NCBI GenBank assembly: GCA_007449985.2
Contig: VIIQ02000141.1
Coordinates: 124,001-188,000 of the forward strand
Length of the DNA: 64,000 nucleotides
DNA from: Desmodesmus armatus
Taxonomy: Eukaryota > Chlorophyta > Chlorophyceae > Sphaeropleales > Scenedesmaceae
Direction: 5' to 3'
In this document: positions 12,001-23,685 of the stretch, one piece after another
Layout of the letters: the number at the start of each line of letters is the position of its first letter
How positions within the stretch are numbered: position 1 is the stretch's first letter
Translations under genes and position numbers: made by a program
Notes under the pieces: model-generated
What the model was told of the DNA's origin: nothing
What the model saw: the letters and a program-made list of their open reading frames with translations, nothing else
The model's database searches: none

Positions 12001-13945
12001 CTGTGTTGCTCCCACAGCTGCCACGAGCAGAGTGCTCATGGCCCCCATGAACACCACAAGGGGGTTGAAGGCGCTCAGGGCGGCTGACAGGTCTGTGGGG
12101 GGATGGGGGGGGGGGGGGAGGGGGAAGCAAGGGGGGTGAGTGGTGGCAGAAGCGTTCACCAGTGAGGGGGCGGACAAGAGCTGCAGATGTAGAAAGAACA
12201 CAGGGCTTGGAAGGATATCCCAGCACTTGTAGGCACCTGAGTTGGAGGGAGATGCATACAGAATTGGGCATGCATCCATGTGAACGCAGCTGGAGAGGGC
12301 AGTGAACTACATTACCTGCATTGGCAAGCACAGGACAGCATGCTGCTGGCTTGCAACCAGGCATCAAGCCAACATCACAGACCAGCATGCATCCTGTGCC
12401 GCACCGGGTGATGCCTTTGCGGATAGCATTGGAGCCCCAGTATCCCCACCAAAAACATCTCCCACGGTTTATGACTGAACCAAGGCAAACTCACATGCAG
12501 CTCCAGCAGTAGCGAGCAGGGCAGCGTCAGCATCAGTCAACTCATCAGCCCCCTCCTCCTGCTCTTCCTGCTCATCTGACACCCCAGTCGCAGCCGCCAC
12601 ATCTGCTGCTGCTGCTGCAGCAGCAGCAGCATGGCCCCCTGCGGTGCTCCTGCTGACCCTACCAGCAGACAGCCCAATCTCATTGTTGGCTGCTGCAGGC
12701 GCCAGTGCAGCTGCCACAGCAGCAGGGTCAGCAAACACCCCCTCTGTTGCATCCCCCTGCCCTGTCTCCATCACCAGCGGATATGAAGGCACCTGCTGGG
12801 AACACACCGCCAGCAGCTTCTGAGTCAAACTGCTCTCCTGTAACTCGCTCATGCCGCCAGCTACTGCCATGGTGTGCAGGAGCGGCTGCCAGAGCTCAGG
12901 ACCCTTGCCGAACCCCTCCCCCGCCGCGTTCGGCAGCAGCTGCAGCAGCGTTGCCAGCTGGCCGCCAGGCAGTGCTGCCAGTGCAGCCGCAACAGCCTCC
13001 ACAAGCCTGGCAGCAGCAGCCGCCGGCAGCAGCTGCCAGCTGTAGCACAGCACTACTGCCAGATCGTGCAGCGGCAGCAGTATCTGAGCACCCAGGGGTG
13101 AGGTGTGCAGCTGGCGCATACCTCTGAAGGTACCCAGCACAGTCACCACCCCGCCTAGCAGCTGCTGCAGCGTCTGTTGCCGCTCTAACTCCATCCCCAC
13201 CCGGGCCTCAGGGAAGCTGACCCTCCTAATATCTCCCTCACTGGCCACTGTAACATCCAACGCTACAGCCAAGACGAGGGCGTATGAGGCCAGTGGGAGC
13301 CGCTTGCCAGGGCCCAGGCTGTAGCAGAGCTCTGCCAGCGCTGCTACAGCCGCTGGGGTGTGGCCGCTGGTGATGCCGAGCTGCTTCACACAGACCTCAT
13401 TCTCAGCTGAGCTGAGGTAGGGCTGTAGCAGCAGGGTGAGGTAGGTGCGGGGCAGTAGGTCGGCTTGGTAGAGACGGCCGGCCAGGGCGCCGGCAACATC
13501 AGCTGCAGTGAGGCCCTCGACACTGCTGGCTGCTGGGCCAAAGACTTCTGAGGCAACAGATGCCACAAGCTCCAGCTGCCACTGCTGCTGCTGGGAAGCA
13601 TCCTTGCCCTTGCTGCTGCTGGTGGTGGTGAGGTTAGCGGGCGCTGCATTGGGGCGAGACAGCTCCAGCAGCAGCTGAGCAAAGCCCTCGCTGCTCAAAC
13701 CCTGCCCCTCAGACCCCATGGCAAACCCTGCCTCATCCTCCCCCACCTGCACCCAGCCTCTCAGCATCTGCTGCAGCAGCTGCGGAACACTGCTGCTGGG
13801 CAGTTTGCTTGCAGCAAGCAGCAGCAGCTCAGCGTAAGCAGCGGGAAGAGCCTTGGATGGCTCCAGCTGCTCCTGCAAGCCACTTGCTGCTGCAAGCAGC
13901 ACCTCTAGCAGCTGGCCACCAACAGCCTGAGCTCCGTACTGTCCC

Positions 13946-13976
<31 letters not shown>

Positions 13977-16612
13977 AGGGTCCTGAGCCTGTCAGGCCCA
14001 CCAGTGCTGCAGCAGTAGCATGCAGGCAGCTAGTCCAAGCAGCACTGGGAATCGAACCCCAGACCTGTGCCAGGACCTCGGCCGTCAGCTCTGTGGGAAG
14101 GTCTGCTGCCAGCCTAGGCAGGGCAGCAGCAAGCGCCTCAGCAGCCTCACAGGGAGACAGCACAGCTGCCTCTGCTGCTACGCTGCCTGCAACCCCAGCG
14201 CCCCTTCCTGATGTAGCCCCTGGCCCTGCTGCTGCGTGGTAGTACCTGGGGTACAGCAGGCCCCGCACCAGACCCTTGGCAGTAGTGAGGCCTGGCCAGT
14301 ACCAAGCATCAGCAGCTGCCAGCAGCTGAGCAGTACCCCATGCTGCTGCCTTGGCCGCGCTGCTGAAGGGGACGCTTTCGGCACCCTCCTCCAAAGCAGC
14401 AGAGACAGGAACACGGCCGTCGGCAGCAGCAGCACCCTTACCGCTGGCTAAGGCGCTCAGCAGGGCGTGCTGTGCATGCTGAGCCTGGGTGCCTGACCCC
14501 CCTGAGGGTGGGGTAGTCAGGCCTGAGGCAGCAGCATTTAGCAACGCGGCCTTAGCCCTGGCTGCATGGCTGCCGGGTACAGCCTTGCCTCCTGTGGCCA
14601 CAGCAGCATGAAGCAGCTTCTCTTCTGCATGGGCAGCGTGACTGCGCACGCCACTGCTGCTGCCACTGCTGCCGGAAGCCTCCAGCAGAGCAGCCGCCGC
14701 TCTGCTTGCCTGGCTGCCAGGCTGTCCGTGCCCGCCAGTGGCTGCTGCCGCTTGCAGCTTGGCGGCAGCAGCACTAGCCTGGCGAGTGGTGCCTGATGCC
14801 GCTGCCAGCAGAGCAGCAGCAGCCTTGCCAGCCTGGCTGCTGTACTGTGTTGGGCCGCCTGTGCCAGCAGCCAATGCAAGCTTCATTGCAGCAGAGGCAG
14901 CTTGGCTGCGGCTGTAGATGCGACCAGCTGGTGTGCTACTGCTGCTAGTGGCAGCAGTAGCTCTGTACAGGGCAGCCTCAGCACGGGCAGCATGGCTGCT
15001 GCTGCTGCTGGCTGCTGCAGGGGCAGGCCGTGCGAGGGAGCCGGAGCTAACTGAACGCCTGATGAAGGGCCTGCCACGGCGACTAGACCCCTGCTGCAGC
15101 TGGCCAGCACTCCTGCTGCGGGCCAGCTTGCGCCCTGGTGTGCTGACAGCATCTGATGGCCCTCCTGCTGCTGTTGCTGCTGCTGCTGGGGGCGTCACAA
15201 GCTTCTCAATGAGGCTAGCTGCCACCTGTGTCCCCTTGTCCACACCCCACACCCTGCAACTGGCCGTCAGTAGGGAGGACGTGATCAGCAGCAGCTGCGT
15301 CACCCCACCCCAACCGCCGTGACTCATCTCTGCCTCTGCAGGACATACCTTGCCGCCGCCGCTCCTGCTGCTGCTGCTGCTGACACCAGACCCTGCTGCT
15401 GCTGCAGGTGTGGTCAGGTCTGTCCAAGGCAGGACTGCTGCCAGTGCAGCCATCAGGTCAACCATGGCCTGCTCTGACAGCAGCTCATGGCAGCGAGCCA
15501 GCGCCTCAGAGAGCTGTCGAGCAGCAGCAGCAGTAGCCGCCGGCAGCGCGGCAGCAGTGGGCTGGAACCTTCCGGCCACCTCTGCTGTCGCAGACTCGAG
15601 TGCTGCTGCTGCGGCGGCTGAGTCAGGGCCAGTCGCTCCATGGCCCCTGATGTTCCTCATACTGCCTCCACCGAGGATGACTGCTACTGCCATGGGGAGG
15701 GCCTTGCCTAGGCCCTCCTGCACTGCGAGGCTGGCAGCAGCAGCCTGCTGCAAGCTTATTGCACGCTCGGTGTGGTACAGATCCTGCAGCAGCTGCAGCA
15801 GCTGCAGGCTGATACAGGAGGGGGACATGGCCCCTGGCTGTGCTGCAAACCTGCCCCCAAGGGTGCTGCTCCCGCCAGTACTGACACCAGAGGAGCTGAT
15901 GCTGTAGGCAACGCTGCAGGTCAGCACACCTTGCTGCTGCAGCTGGCCTAGGACTGATGCTAGTGCAGCGGCCCAGGCAGCTCGTGCCCCAGGGGTAGGG
16001 TCCTGCATTGTGGCCTGCAGGGTTGCCTTGATGCATTCAAGGGCAGCAGCACTGCCGGCTGACTCTGACACCGCAGTAGCAACGGACACAGCCAGAGGTA
16101 CCCACTCCTGCTGCTGCTGCTGGCCGGCTGCTGGCAGGGCGGCCAGGAAGGCAGCAACATCATTCTGCCAGGCTGCTGCTGCTGGTGTGGGGACACTGTT
16201 GGGCTTCTGCTGGGTGTCAGTGAAGCTGCGGCCAACCTGCTCAGCCAGCCTGGCAGCTACAGCTACTGGGACCTGTGGTGACACCTGCACCAGGGCGTGG
16301 GCCAGCTTCTGGGACCACTGGTGAGTGTTGCTGCTGCTGCTGGGCGGCAGCAGCACCCCCAGCACGGTAAGCAATCCTGCCACGTAGGCATTGGGGACCA
16401 CCGCACCTGGCCCATCGCTGCCGCTGCTGCTGCTGCCAGATGGGCCAGATAAGGCTAGGCGCAGGTCGCACAGGACCTCAGCAAAGCTGGTCAAAGCTTG
16501 GCCCTGGTATCCCACCAGAAGCTCCCTGAGGCCCTGTGTGACTGCCTTGCTGCCCTGCCAGTCCACTAAGGCCCGCAGCAGCTTAGGCCTCAGGCTCACT
16601 AGCAGCTGCCTC

Positions 16613-16643
<31 letters not shown>

Positions 16644-17984
16644 GGATGGTGGTGTTGGTGCTGCTAGTGCCGGCCTCCAGCAGCAGCTGCAGTGCTGTGT
16701 GCAGCGGCAGCCTCTGCAGGAATGCGCTGGCTTCTGCTGCTGTCCAGTGGCGCTTGGCTGCCAGGGTGTTGAGCTGTTGGGCGGCCAGGGCTGCAGCAGC
16801 TGGGGAGGAGGGGGCCCAGTCAACCAGGAGGGCCAGGCAGCTCCTCAACAGGGGGGCGGTGTAGGAGGGACTCTGCAGGGACAGAGGGAGGGGTGGAGGG
16901 AGGCAAGGGGCAGGGAGGGGCATGGGGGACATGGACATGTTGATGAGAGGCATTGCAGGAGAGCTATGTGTAAGGGGCTCTGAACATCTGCAGGGGCAAT
17001 GGTGGAAGATGGGGAGGTGGGAAGGCAAGGGGCAGAGATCTCTAGAGAGCATGGGGGGACATGATGTGAGGCATTCAATGTCTCTCAGAGGGGGGGCGGT
17101 GAACGAGGGAGTCTGCAGAGGGAAGGTAGGGGTTGTGGGGATGGGAGGAAGCAAGGGGCAGGGAGGGGCAGGAGGGAACACGATGCTGAGAGGCATCAGC
17201 AGGGGGACGGTGTAGGAGGGACTCTGCAGGGGCACAGGGGGGGGGGTGGAGGGAGGCAAGGGGCAGGGAGGGGCATGGGGGAACATGAGATTGAAATGCA
17301 TCAGCAGGGGGGCGGTGAATGAGGGACTCTGCAGGGGGAACGGGACGGGCGTGTGGGAACGGGGGGCGAAGGCAAGAAGCAGGGAGGGCACAAGGGAGCA
17401 TGAATTGAGAGGGATCAGTGTGTGCAAAGCAGTAGGGCGCTTGGTACAGTGGTGTGTGGGGTGAGTGTGCCACTCAAAAGTCCAGTGGGAACTTGGACGG
17501 GACATGCTGCATCACACGAATGCAACACGTCAGCACTGCGCTGGCTGCGGTTACCACTGCAGCAGCATGGTTGAGAGCGTTGTAGGATGCCTGCGGTGAT
17601 GGGTCAAGCTGAAAGCAGCAGGGAATTCTGTGCACAAGCTCTTGTGCACTGTACGCGACATGCCTTGCGTCTTGGCACTGCCATGCCCCTCCGCAAAAAC
17701 AGCGTGCACCAGCCAGTACGCATGTGGAACTGCACCGATGATGCTACATACAGGCCAGGGAACTTGTAGCAAGCACACTGCCGAAGCTAAACCTGCTGTC
17801 CCCCCCCCCCCCCACTGGCAGTTCCCGTGTTACTCACGTGCATTGCGTCCATAGGCCAGCTGCCTGCAGGAGGAGCATGGGGGATGTCAGACACAACCTC
17901 TGCCAGCCTTCTTACCACCTCCCTGTCTGCATCGTACTCACTCCCACTGCTGCCACTGCTGCTGCCACTGCCGGTCTCAATACC

Positions 17985-18023
<39 letters not shown>

Positions 18024-21000
18024 GCTGCCCCAGCCCTGCACAAAGCTGCCTAGGGCCTCCCTTGCTGCTGCAGAAGCACCTGCAGCAGCAGCACTCTGCC
18101 CCAGCTGCCACACAACCTCACCCCCCTGCAGGGGCTCTGGCACCACCTTACCCCCTGCGCTGCCGCTAGCAGCACCTGCTGCTGCTGCTGTGGTGTCGTC
18201 ACAGCGCTGACGCAGGATGCTAGAAGCCTCTTCAACGGCACTGTATGGGAGCTGCGTGCGTGCTGAAACCCCAGCAACTTGTGCAGCCCCTAAACCCAGC
18301 CCAGCACTAGGGCTCAACCCCTGCAAAACCCTGAACGCCAAATGGGCCTCCTTGAGAGGCAGCTGCCTCACCAACATTGCCAGCATGTGCTGCAGCGCGA
18401 TGCTGTCCCTACCACTGGCAGCAGCAGCTACCACAAGCTCCAACTGCCGCACGGCAGTTAGCTCGGGGGATGAGTCATCCTCCCCGCTACTTAGGCAGTG
18501 GGCGCCTGGAAGCCAGGGCATCTCCCTGAGCTGAGGTGCTAGCCTTGCTGATGCTGTGATGAGCTGTGAGATGCGGTCGAGGGGTAGGTGAGGTGCTGCT
18601 GTAGCCAGCAGCTGCATGGCATAAGGAGCTTCTGGAAGCTCTGGCAGGCTACCGTAGAGCTTCAGGATACTCTTTGCCAAGCTGTGCTGACCTGCTGTGC
18701 TGACCCCACCTGTGCTGACGCCACAAGCACTAGCCCATGCTGATCCTGCAGGACTAGCGGCAGCAGTGGAGTCTGCTGTTGTGCTGCCGAGGGTGTCCAG
18801 GGCCTCAACCAGCCTGGGCACCAGCACAGCAGCCACCCGGGCAAAGGCCTGGGCAGGCAGGGCCTCTGCTAGGGCTGCTATGTGAGCTGCTGCTACAGGG
18901 AGGGGTGAGGATGACAGGACCTCGCTCACAAAGGCACCCAGACTGCCACTGAAGCAAGCTACTGCAGGGGCTGGGTGTGGGACATCCTCATCCTGATCCC
19001 AGCCGTCGCCGCTGAAGGGAACCCGGGCCTGTAGCTGTAGGGCCTGCTGCTGTCGAAGGGCTTGCCGGATGGCTGCACAGGGGTGCGGGGTGCAACAGGG
19101 CTATCGGTGCTGTTAGGGCCGGTTGTGACTGTGGCAGGTGCTTTGGCCCTGGTGGACACTTCTGCCACTACCTCCTGCAGGTTAAAATGGGCGGCAACAG
19201 CCTCCCATGCAGCCTGCAGCCGGTCCCAGCCCCCGCTAGTGCTGTCGGAACCCCCCGCTGCTGCCAAAGCAGCAGCAGGGGAGAACTCCTGCATACTTGT
19301 CACCAGCTGCTGTCGGCTCCAGCAGAAGGAGCCTGCTGCAGGACTGACGAAGGTTGCCCATGCATCAGCCCAGAAGGGCATAGGCAGGACCGCCAGCATA
19401 GCAGCAGCCTGGGTGGGCTCTACTGCTGCTGCTGTTGCTGCAAGCATACTGCCCAGCACAGCCTGGTGCTGTGGGTGTGGCCCGGCCCTGCCCTGCACTC
19501 CTGCCGTCTCCTGGTACAGGGAGAACAGAGTGTGCAGCTCGTCCTGCAGCTGCTGTGCTGGCAGGGCCGCCAAAACTGCTGCTGCTGCATCTAACACCTG
19601 CTGCTGCTGGATGCTGGGGGTGTGAACTGCAGCAGAACCGTCCAGCCTCCACATGCTGCAGAAGCTGCGGTGGATCACATCTGCAAGGGTGGTCACTGGG
19701 AGGGATGTGCCAGAGTACGCCTCCAACAGCAGCTGCTGCAGCTGCTGTTTCCACACCGGCTCTGAGGTGCTGCCTGTAGTGAGGCCTGCTAGCCCTGACT
19801 GCAGCTCCTGCACAGCGTGGTGCAGCAGCAGAAGCTGGGGTTCTGCAGGCTCCAGCCCCCGGATCACAGCACACAGCACAGCTCTAGCGTCAGCCGCTGC
19901 AGCAGCAGCACCCTGGGAGAGCTGCCTGCTGTAGCTGCTGCTGCTGCAGCTGGTGCTGCTGGTGCCGTGGACAAGCTTGGCCGCTGCTGCAGCAGCCACG
20001 TGAGCTACCCAGGGCATGGGGACACCTGTGAAGCCACACCAGGCTGCTGCTGACACTGTGGCCTCCACCTGGGGCTCTGTCACCTCCCAGTGGGCCCTGC
20101 CAGCAGATGCTGAGCCTCCCTTGCGGCTGCCCCCACCAGCAGCACTACCACCACTGTGAGAGCTGTTGGGTGTCATGTCCTCATTGTCGACAGGATGGCC
20201 ACACACTGAGAGCTTGGTTGGGGGCCACAGGGAGCCCCAGTGTGCTGCCTGTGAAAGCTGCCTGATGCTGCAGGCTGCCAGCAGCTGCGGAAGCAGCCGC
20301 AGCAGCAGGGGCTCTGGCAGCAGTGGCAGGCCTGCTGCTGCCAGCTGTGGCTGTAGGAGCCAGTGCAGCAGGAGGGCTTGCAGGGCTGCGGCTGGGGGCG
20401 GTGCTGAGGCTGGGGCGAGGGTCAGGGAGGGGTCTGTGGTGTCTGTGAGGGGCAGGAGGGTGCTGGAGGCGCGCAGGAAGGTGCCTTCGCCATGCCTGCA
20501 AGGTGCAGGGAAAGAAACAGGGGTGTTTGAGAGTGTGACAGAGTACACAGCAGTACCCAGAAGTTGGAACAACCGGGGATGAAGCTGAGCTATGCTCAAC
20601 AAGGGAGCTGTTATGCCGCTGGTTGCCATCCCAATCCTGGTCCGCACCAGCTGCATGAGCCCCACTCCCTGCTGGTTATGTCCCTGCTTTATAGTTGGCC
20701 GTGCTGTTTGTGTTGCAGTAGTGGATGTGATATGGCCAGATGGATGGTGACAAAGGGATGCGCCAGCTCTGATGCGCCCCTGGCCTGCCTGTGGGTTGCA
20801 CAGCAACACACTCCGACTGTCACTGTCACTCAGTGAGTCATTGTCATTGCCTACATGACTCGTCACGTTTGTCACCCACCTGTGGTATGTAGCTGCCAGC
20901 AGCACACCCATCTCCAGCAGGCCCAGCTCGGCAGCAACACCATCCAACAGGAGCAGCAGCCAAGCCTCATCCCTGCTGCCGAAGCAAGCTACACTAGCCC

Positions 21001-23340
21001 CTGTAGCCTGCACACCGTCTGCGCCGCACAGCAGCAGCAGCAATCCAGCCCTCTGTGCTGCTGGCAGCTGCCGCAGCTGCTGTGCCACTTCGGGCGCAGG
21101 CAGCAGCAGCAGCTCCTGCACGCAAGGCACCCTGCTGCCCGCCGTGCTGCTGCCGGCTTCTGCTGACTGTGCGTACAGCAGCGCAGCCGCTGTTGCTGCC
21201 TGCAGTGCCTCTGCTAGGGTTTTGACAGCCCAGCAGGGCTCTGGTAGAGGTGCCAGCCGGGAAGTTGACTGTTCAGCAGGGCGGCTGGGGTGTGACTGTT
21301 CGTCTTCTGCAGCCACAGCAGCTGCTGCAGCTGCTGCAGCCACCTCCCATGCATCAGGGCAGAAGTCGGTGGTGTTGGCAGCCACAGCGGCAGCAGCAAG
21401 GCCTTGGGTGATGTTGACAGGGTATGAGGCATCGTCCTCTGCTGCAGCTGCCTCGGCTGCTGCCCTGGCTGCTGCCTCCCAGGCGTCTGGGTCAAAGGAG
21501 TCTGCAGGTGACAATGTGCGCAAGGCACCAGTGACAGGCAGCAGTGACGCCTGTGAGATTGGGTGACGGAAAACAGATCCTCAGGGTGTGCGGCGGCTCC
21601 TTCAAGGAGGTGTTCGGGATGTGCTACAACCCATGTATCCAGGACCCCATTTCACATAAGTACGAGGCAAGACCTGCCGGGCCAGGGCAACCCTGGTTGA
21701 CGCAAAACGCGACAGCGCAACAGCAGCAGGCACTGGGCAAGAAGTACACCAAGCGAGCTATGTGCTGCACCACCCATGGCCGGTTGGCCATGCTCAAGTG
21801 GCTGACTCAGCCCTGCTGTTTTTGGTTGGTACACAGTTGATCAACACAAGTGCGCGCCCAACAGCGCTGAACCTCCTGGAAACACATTGGATCTGAGATT
21901 GATTAACAGCCTAACAGCAGGGCTGCCTTGTTTGACCTACCTGTGGTGGAAGAGGGCTTGGCCACAGTCACATTTAGTCCGTTGCCGCCAGCACTCACAC
22001 CCTCGCCCTTCAGGCGCACCTGCAGCCTGCTGGCTGCCTCGCGCGCAGTGAAGGCGGCCGCAGTAGCAGCCAGCAAGCCCCGGCCCAAACTGGGCAGGCC
22101 TGGCTCTGGGGCCTTGCCTGCAGCTACACCACCCTGCTGACCCTTGACACTGGCAGTCCCTGGGGCTGTGGGTGCCTCAGCAGGGGGCAGCAGCTCAGCC
22201 AGCAGCTGCATGAAGAGGGCTTTGGCCACAGAGGAGGGGTCAGCAGGGTTCGAACCTGGGACCTGCTGGGTGCTGGAGGTGGGGGTGCCATCAGAGACCA
22301 GGAACTCATCGGCCCACTGGGTGAGCAGCTGGACCAGGCTGTCGGACAGGTTGGGGGGCTGTGAGGGAGGGTTGCGGGACTCTCTGGGGCTGGTGGTTGT
22401 GCCAGGTGAGGTGGCATCAGCCAGTGTGCCCAGCAGGGAGGTCAGGAGGTTGGTCAGGGACTTGTCCAGGAGGGGGCTGCAGCGAGGGCGAAAAGGGGTG
22501 TGGAGGGGGCAGGAGGCGGCAACAGTGTGACTGTGAAGGGATAGTGTGAACTGTACTGACACAACCCAGGCACATGTGTCAGGGGAGACAGCTGGCAACA
22601 CGTTCGCGAACATGCATGGCAGTCAGGTGCCCGACTGGTGTGCTCACACACAAAGCCGTCTGTGTGGTGTTTGCATGCATGCATGCATTGCTGGAGGGGG
22701 TGACGATATCAAAAATGGTGAACCTCAACACGCTGAAAATGCAGAAGCTCCACTGGGGCCACTGGGGCTCCACTGGGGCCTACACTGGGCCACAGCAATG
22801 TTCACCTGGACGTGACCTGGGGCTGTTCACCCTGCCCTTGGCGCTGCTCGATGAGCTTCTTTGCAATCTGCGGTTTGGGAAATTACAGGTACGGGTTAGA
22901 TCACCCGCACACGATGGAAACAGCAGCTTGTTCATGGCTGTACTCTGACCCATCCATGGGCAGAAGACAAGTGCAATTTGACGATGTAGCAGCGTTGACA
23001 CCCCCATACAACGCTTCAGAAACATATTCAAAGCATTAATACTGTGCATGCAGGCCCAGAGATGCTCCAGCACAGGAAGGCAGTGCACGATCTGTGCTAT
23101 GCCATCGCCCTCTCACCGCAGCAGCCCTCTTGGCGAGCGCCACAGACCGCTCGGAGTCGTCTTTTGCTGCTCGCACGGTCAACGTGTCCACATGTGCCCT
23201 ACCACCTGTCCCGAAATGTCGGGACCGTGGGGTATTCCCCCTACTGCTGCATGCTTGCGTGACACGGCGTGATGATGGTCCCTTCAAACTCCCTACACTC
23301 CCCTTGCAGCCACTGATCCTGCCGGGGCGAGCATTTGCAA
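9032..23340 (-). CDS. Very large Ala/Leu/Gln-rich helical protein, family not recognised
   Basis: I do not recognise the family. Exon model in transcript order, with matching phases: about 23340-23117 (start codon not found), 22867-22806, 22476-21941, 21501-20880, 20495-19172, about 19049-17838, 16872-12495, 12092-11533, about 10891-9032. Exons 2 to 9 alone give about 3,517 codons. The first exon reads Ser/Arg/Gly-rich sequence ending VDTLTVRAAKDD; a V-R-A site like this is typical of algal chloroplast transit peptides, so plastid targeting is inferred. The rest is a string of amphipathic Leu/Ala/Gln helices broken by Ser/Gly loops, suggesting a helical-repeat scaffold. Two near-copies of a PDAWE-centred Ala helix begin exon 4 and an Ala-rich 24-residue repeat lies in exon 7. 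The 3' acceptors of the last exon and exon 6 are ambiguous by a few bases. It could be two genes, but splice phases connect throughout. No catalytic motif is seen. Confidence 0.6.
11020..11532. other. Intron with long G and C homopolymer tracts
   Basis: The last intron of the large gene holds a run of about 17 G at 11031-11047 and C-rich tracts at 11467-11530. These are simple-sequence tracts and likely places for assembly or sequencing length errors. I could not prove a further small exon between 10892 and 11532, although a short open piece near 11145-11200 looks possible. Confidence 0.5.
14440..15000 (-). repeat. Protein-level tandem repeat, about 8 units of about 24 residues
   Basis: Within exon 7 of the large gene the translation repeats an Ala-rich unit: a Ser-His/Gln-Ala-x-x-Ala start, then Ala-Ala-Leu-Leu, then an Ala/Gly/Thr loop with Pro-Gly. 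Examples of unit starts are SHAARAKAALLNAAA, SQASRAAAALLEAS and SHAAHAEEKLLHAAV. Units have diverged at DNA level, so this is an old coding repeat and not a recent slippage array. Confidence 0.7.
16860..17440 (-). repeat. Minisatellite of 4-5 units duplicating a 3' splice site
   Basis: Units of about 105-125 bp each contain, on the minus strand, a CTGCAG acceptor followed by a start like AGTCCCTCCTACACCGC. Acceptor copies fall at 16873, 17113, 17224 and 17329, with a decayed one near 16987. The four good copies are spaced by multiples of three, so each opens the same frame (SPSYTAPLL, SPSFTAPLL or TPSFTAPPL). The copy at 16872 is directly joined to the true exon. The flanking exon ends in phase 0, so any copy could be used as acceptor. 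Confidence 0.8.
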
Positions 23341-23685
23341 CTTTTCTGTCTCAGTAAGATGAAGAGGGACGTCAGGAACAATGCATTTTGACTGTAACAC
23401 CAGTTAAGACTGTGTTATCAAGTTGCATGGATGCAATGGTGCCTTTTACTGGGTAGTTACAGCAGGTTCAGGGTACAAGGTTTGGATGGTTGCTTGAATG
23501 GCTGAGCACACTGATGAGCGCACCAAGATCGTTCCTTTAATGCACAAGGTTTTGCAAACATATGGCGTGGGTCGCGTGCCCGTGACATATCCACCACACC
23601 CTGCTGCTGATCTGCCCGACAGCTGGTCATCCCAGCAGACTCAGGCCCAGGTCCCTTCAACAAAACAAGCAACTTCACTTTTTCC
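23341..23685. promoter_or_regulatory. Head-to-head intergenic region (large gene / NUP58)
   Basis: Lies between the 5' end of the large minus-strand gene and the ATG of NUP58. It should carry both promoters and 5' UTRs. The missing first codons of the large gene may also lie here. No TATA-like motif stands out. Confidence 0.45.

Noticed and set aside
14040..14075. T-arm/B-box-like sequence GGGTTCGATTCCC on the minus strand, possible tRNA
   Set aside because: No D-arm, anticodon arm or matching acceptor stem is found around it, and it lies inside a long coding exon of the large gene with normal reading frame.
12469..17505. One uninterrupted 1678-codon minus-strand frame taken as a complete gene
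   Set aside because: The first part is the minisatellite in an intron and the end passes a good donor at 12494; phases link it with exons on both sides, so it is a single internal exon of a larger gene.
22240..22270. GGTTCGAACC motif, possible tRNA or SINE
   Set aside because: Lies in an exon of the large gene (reads VPGSNPADPSS); no cloverleaf could be drawn from the flanks.
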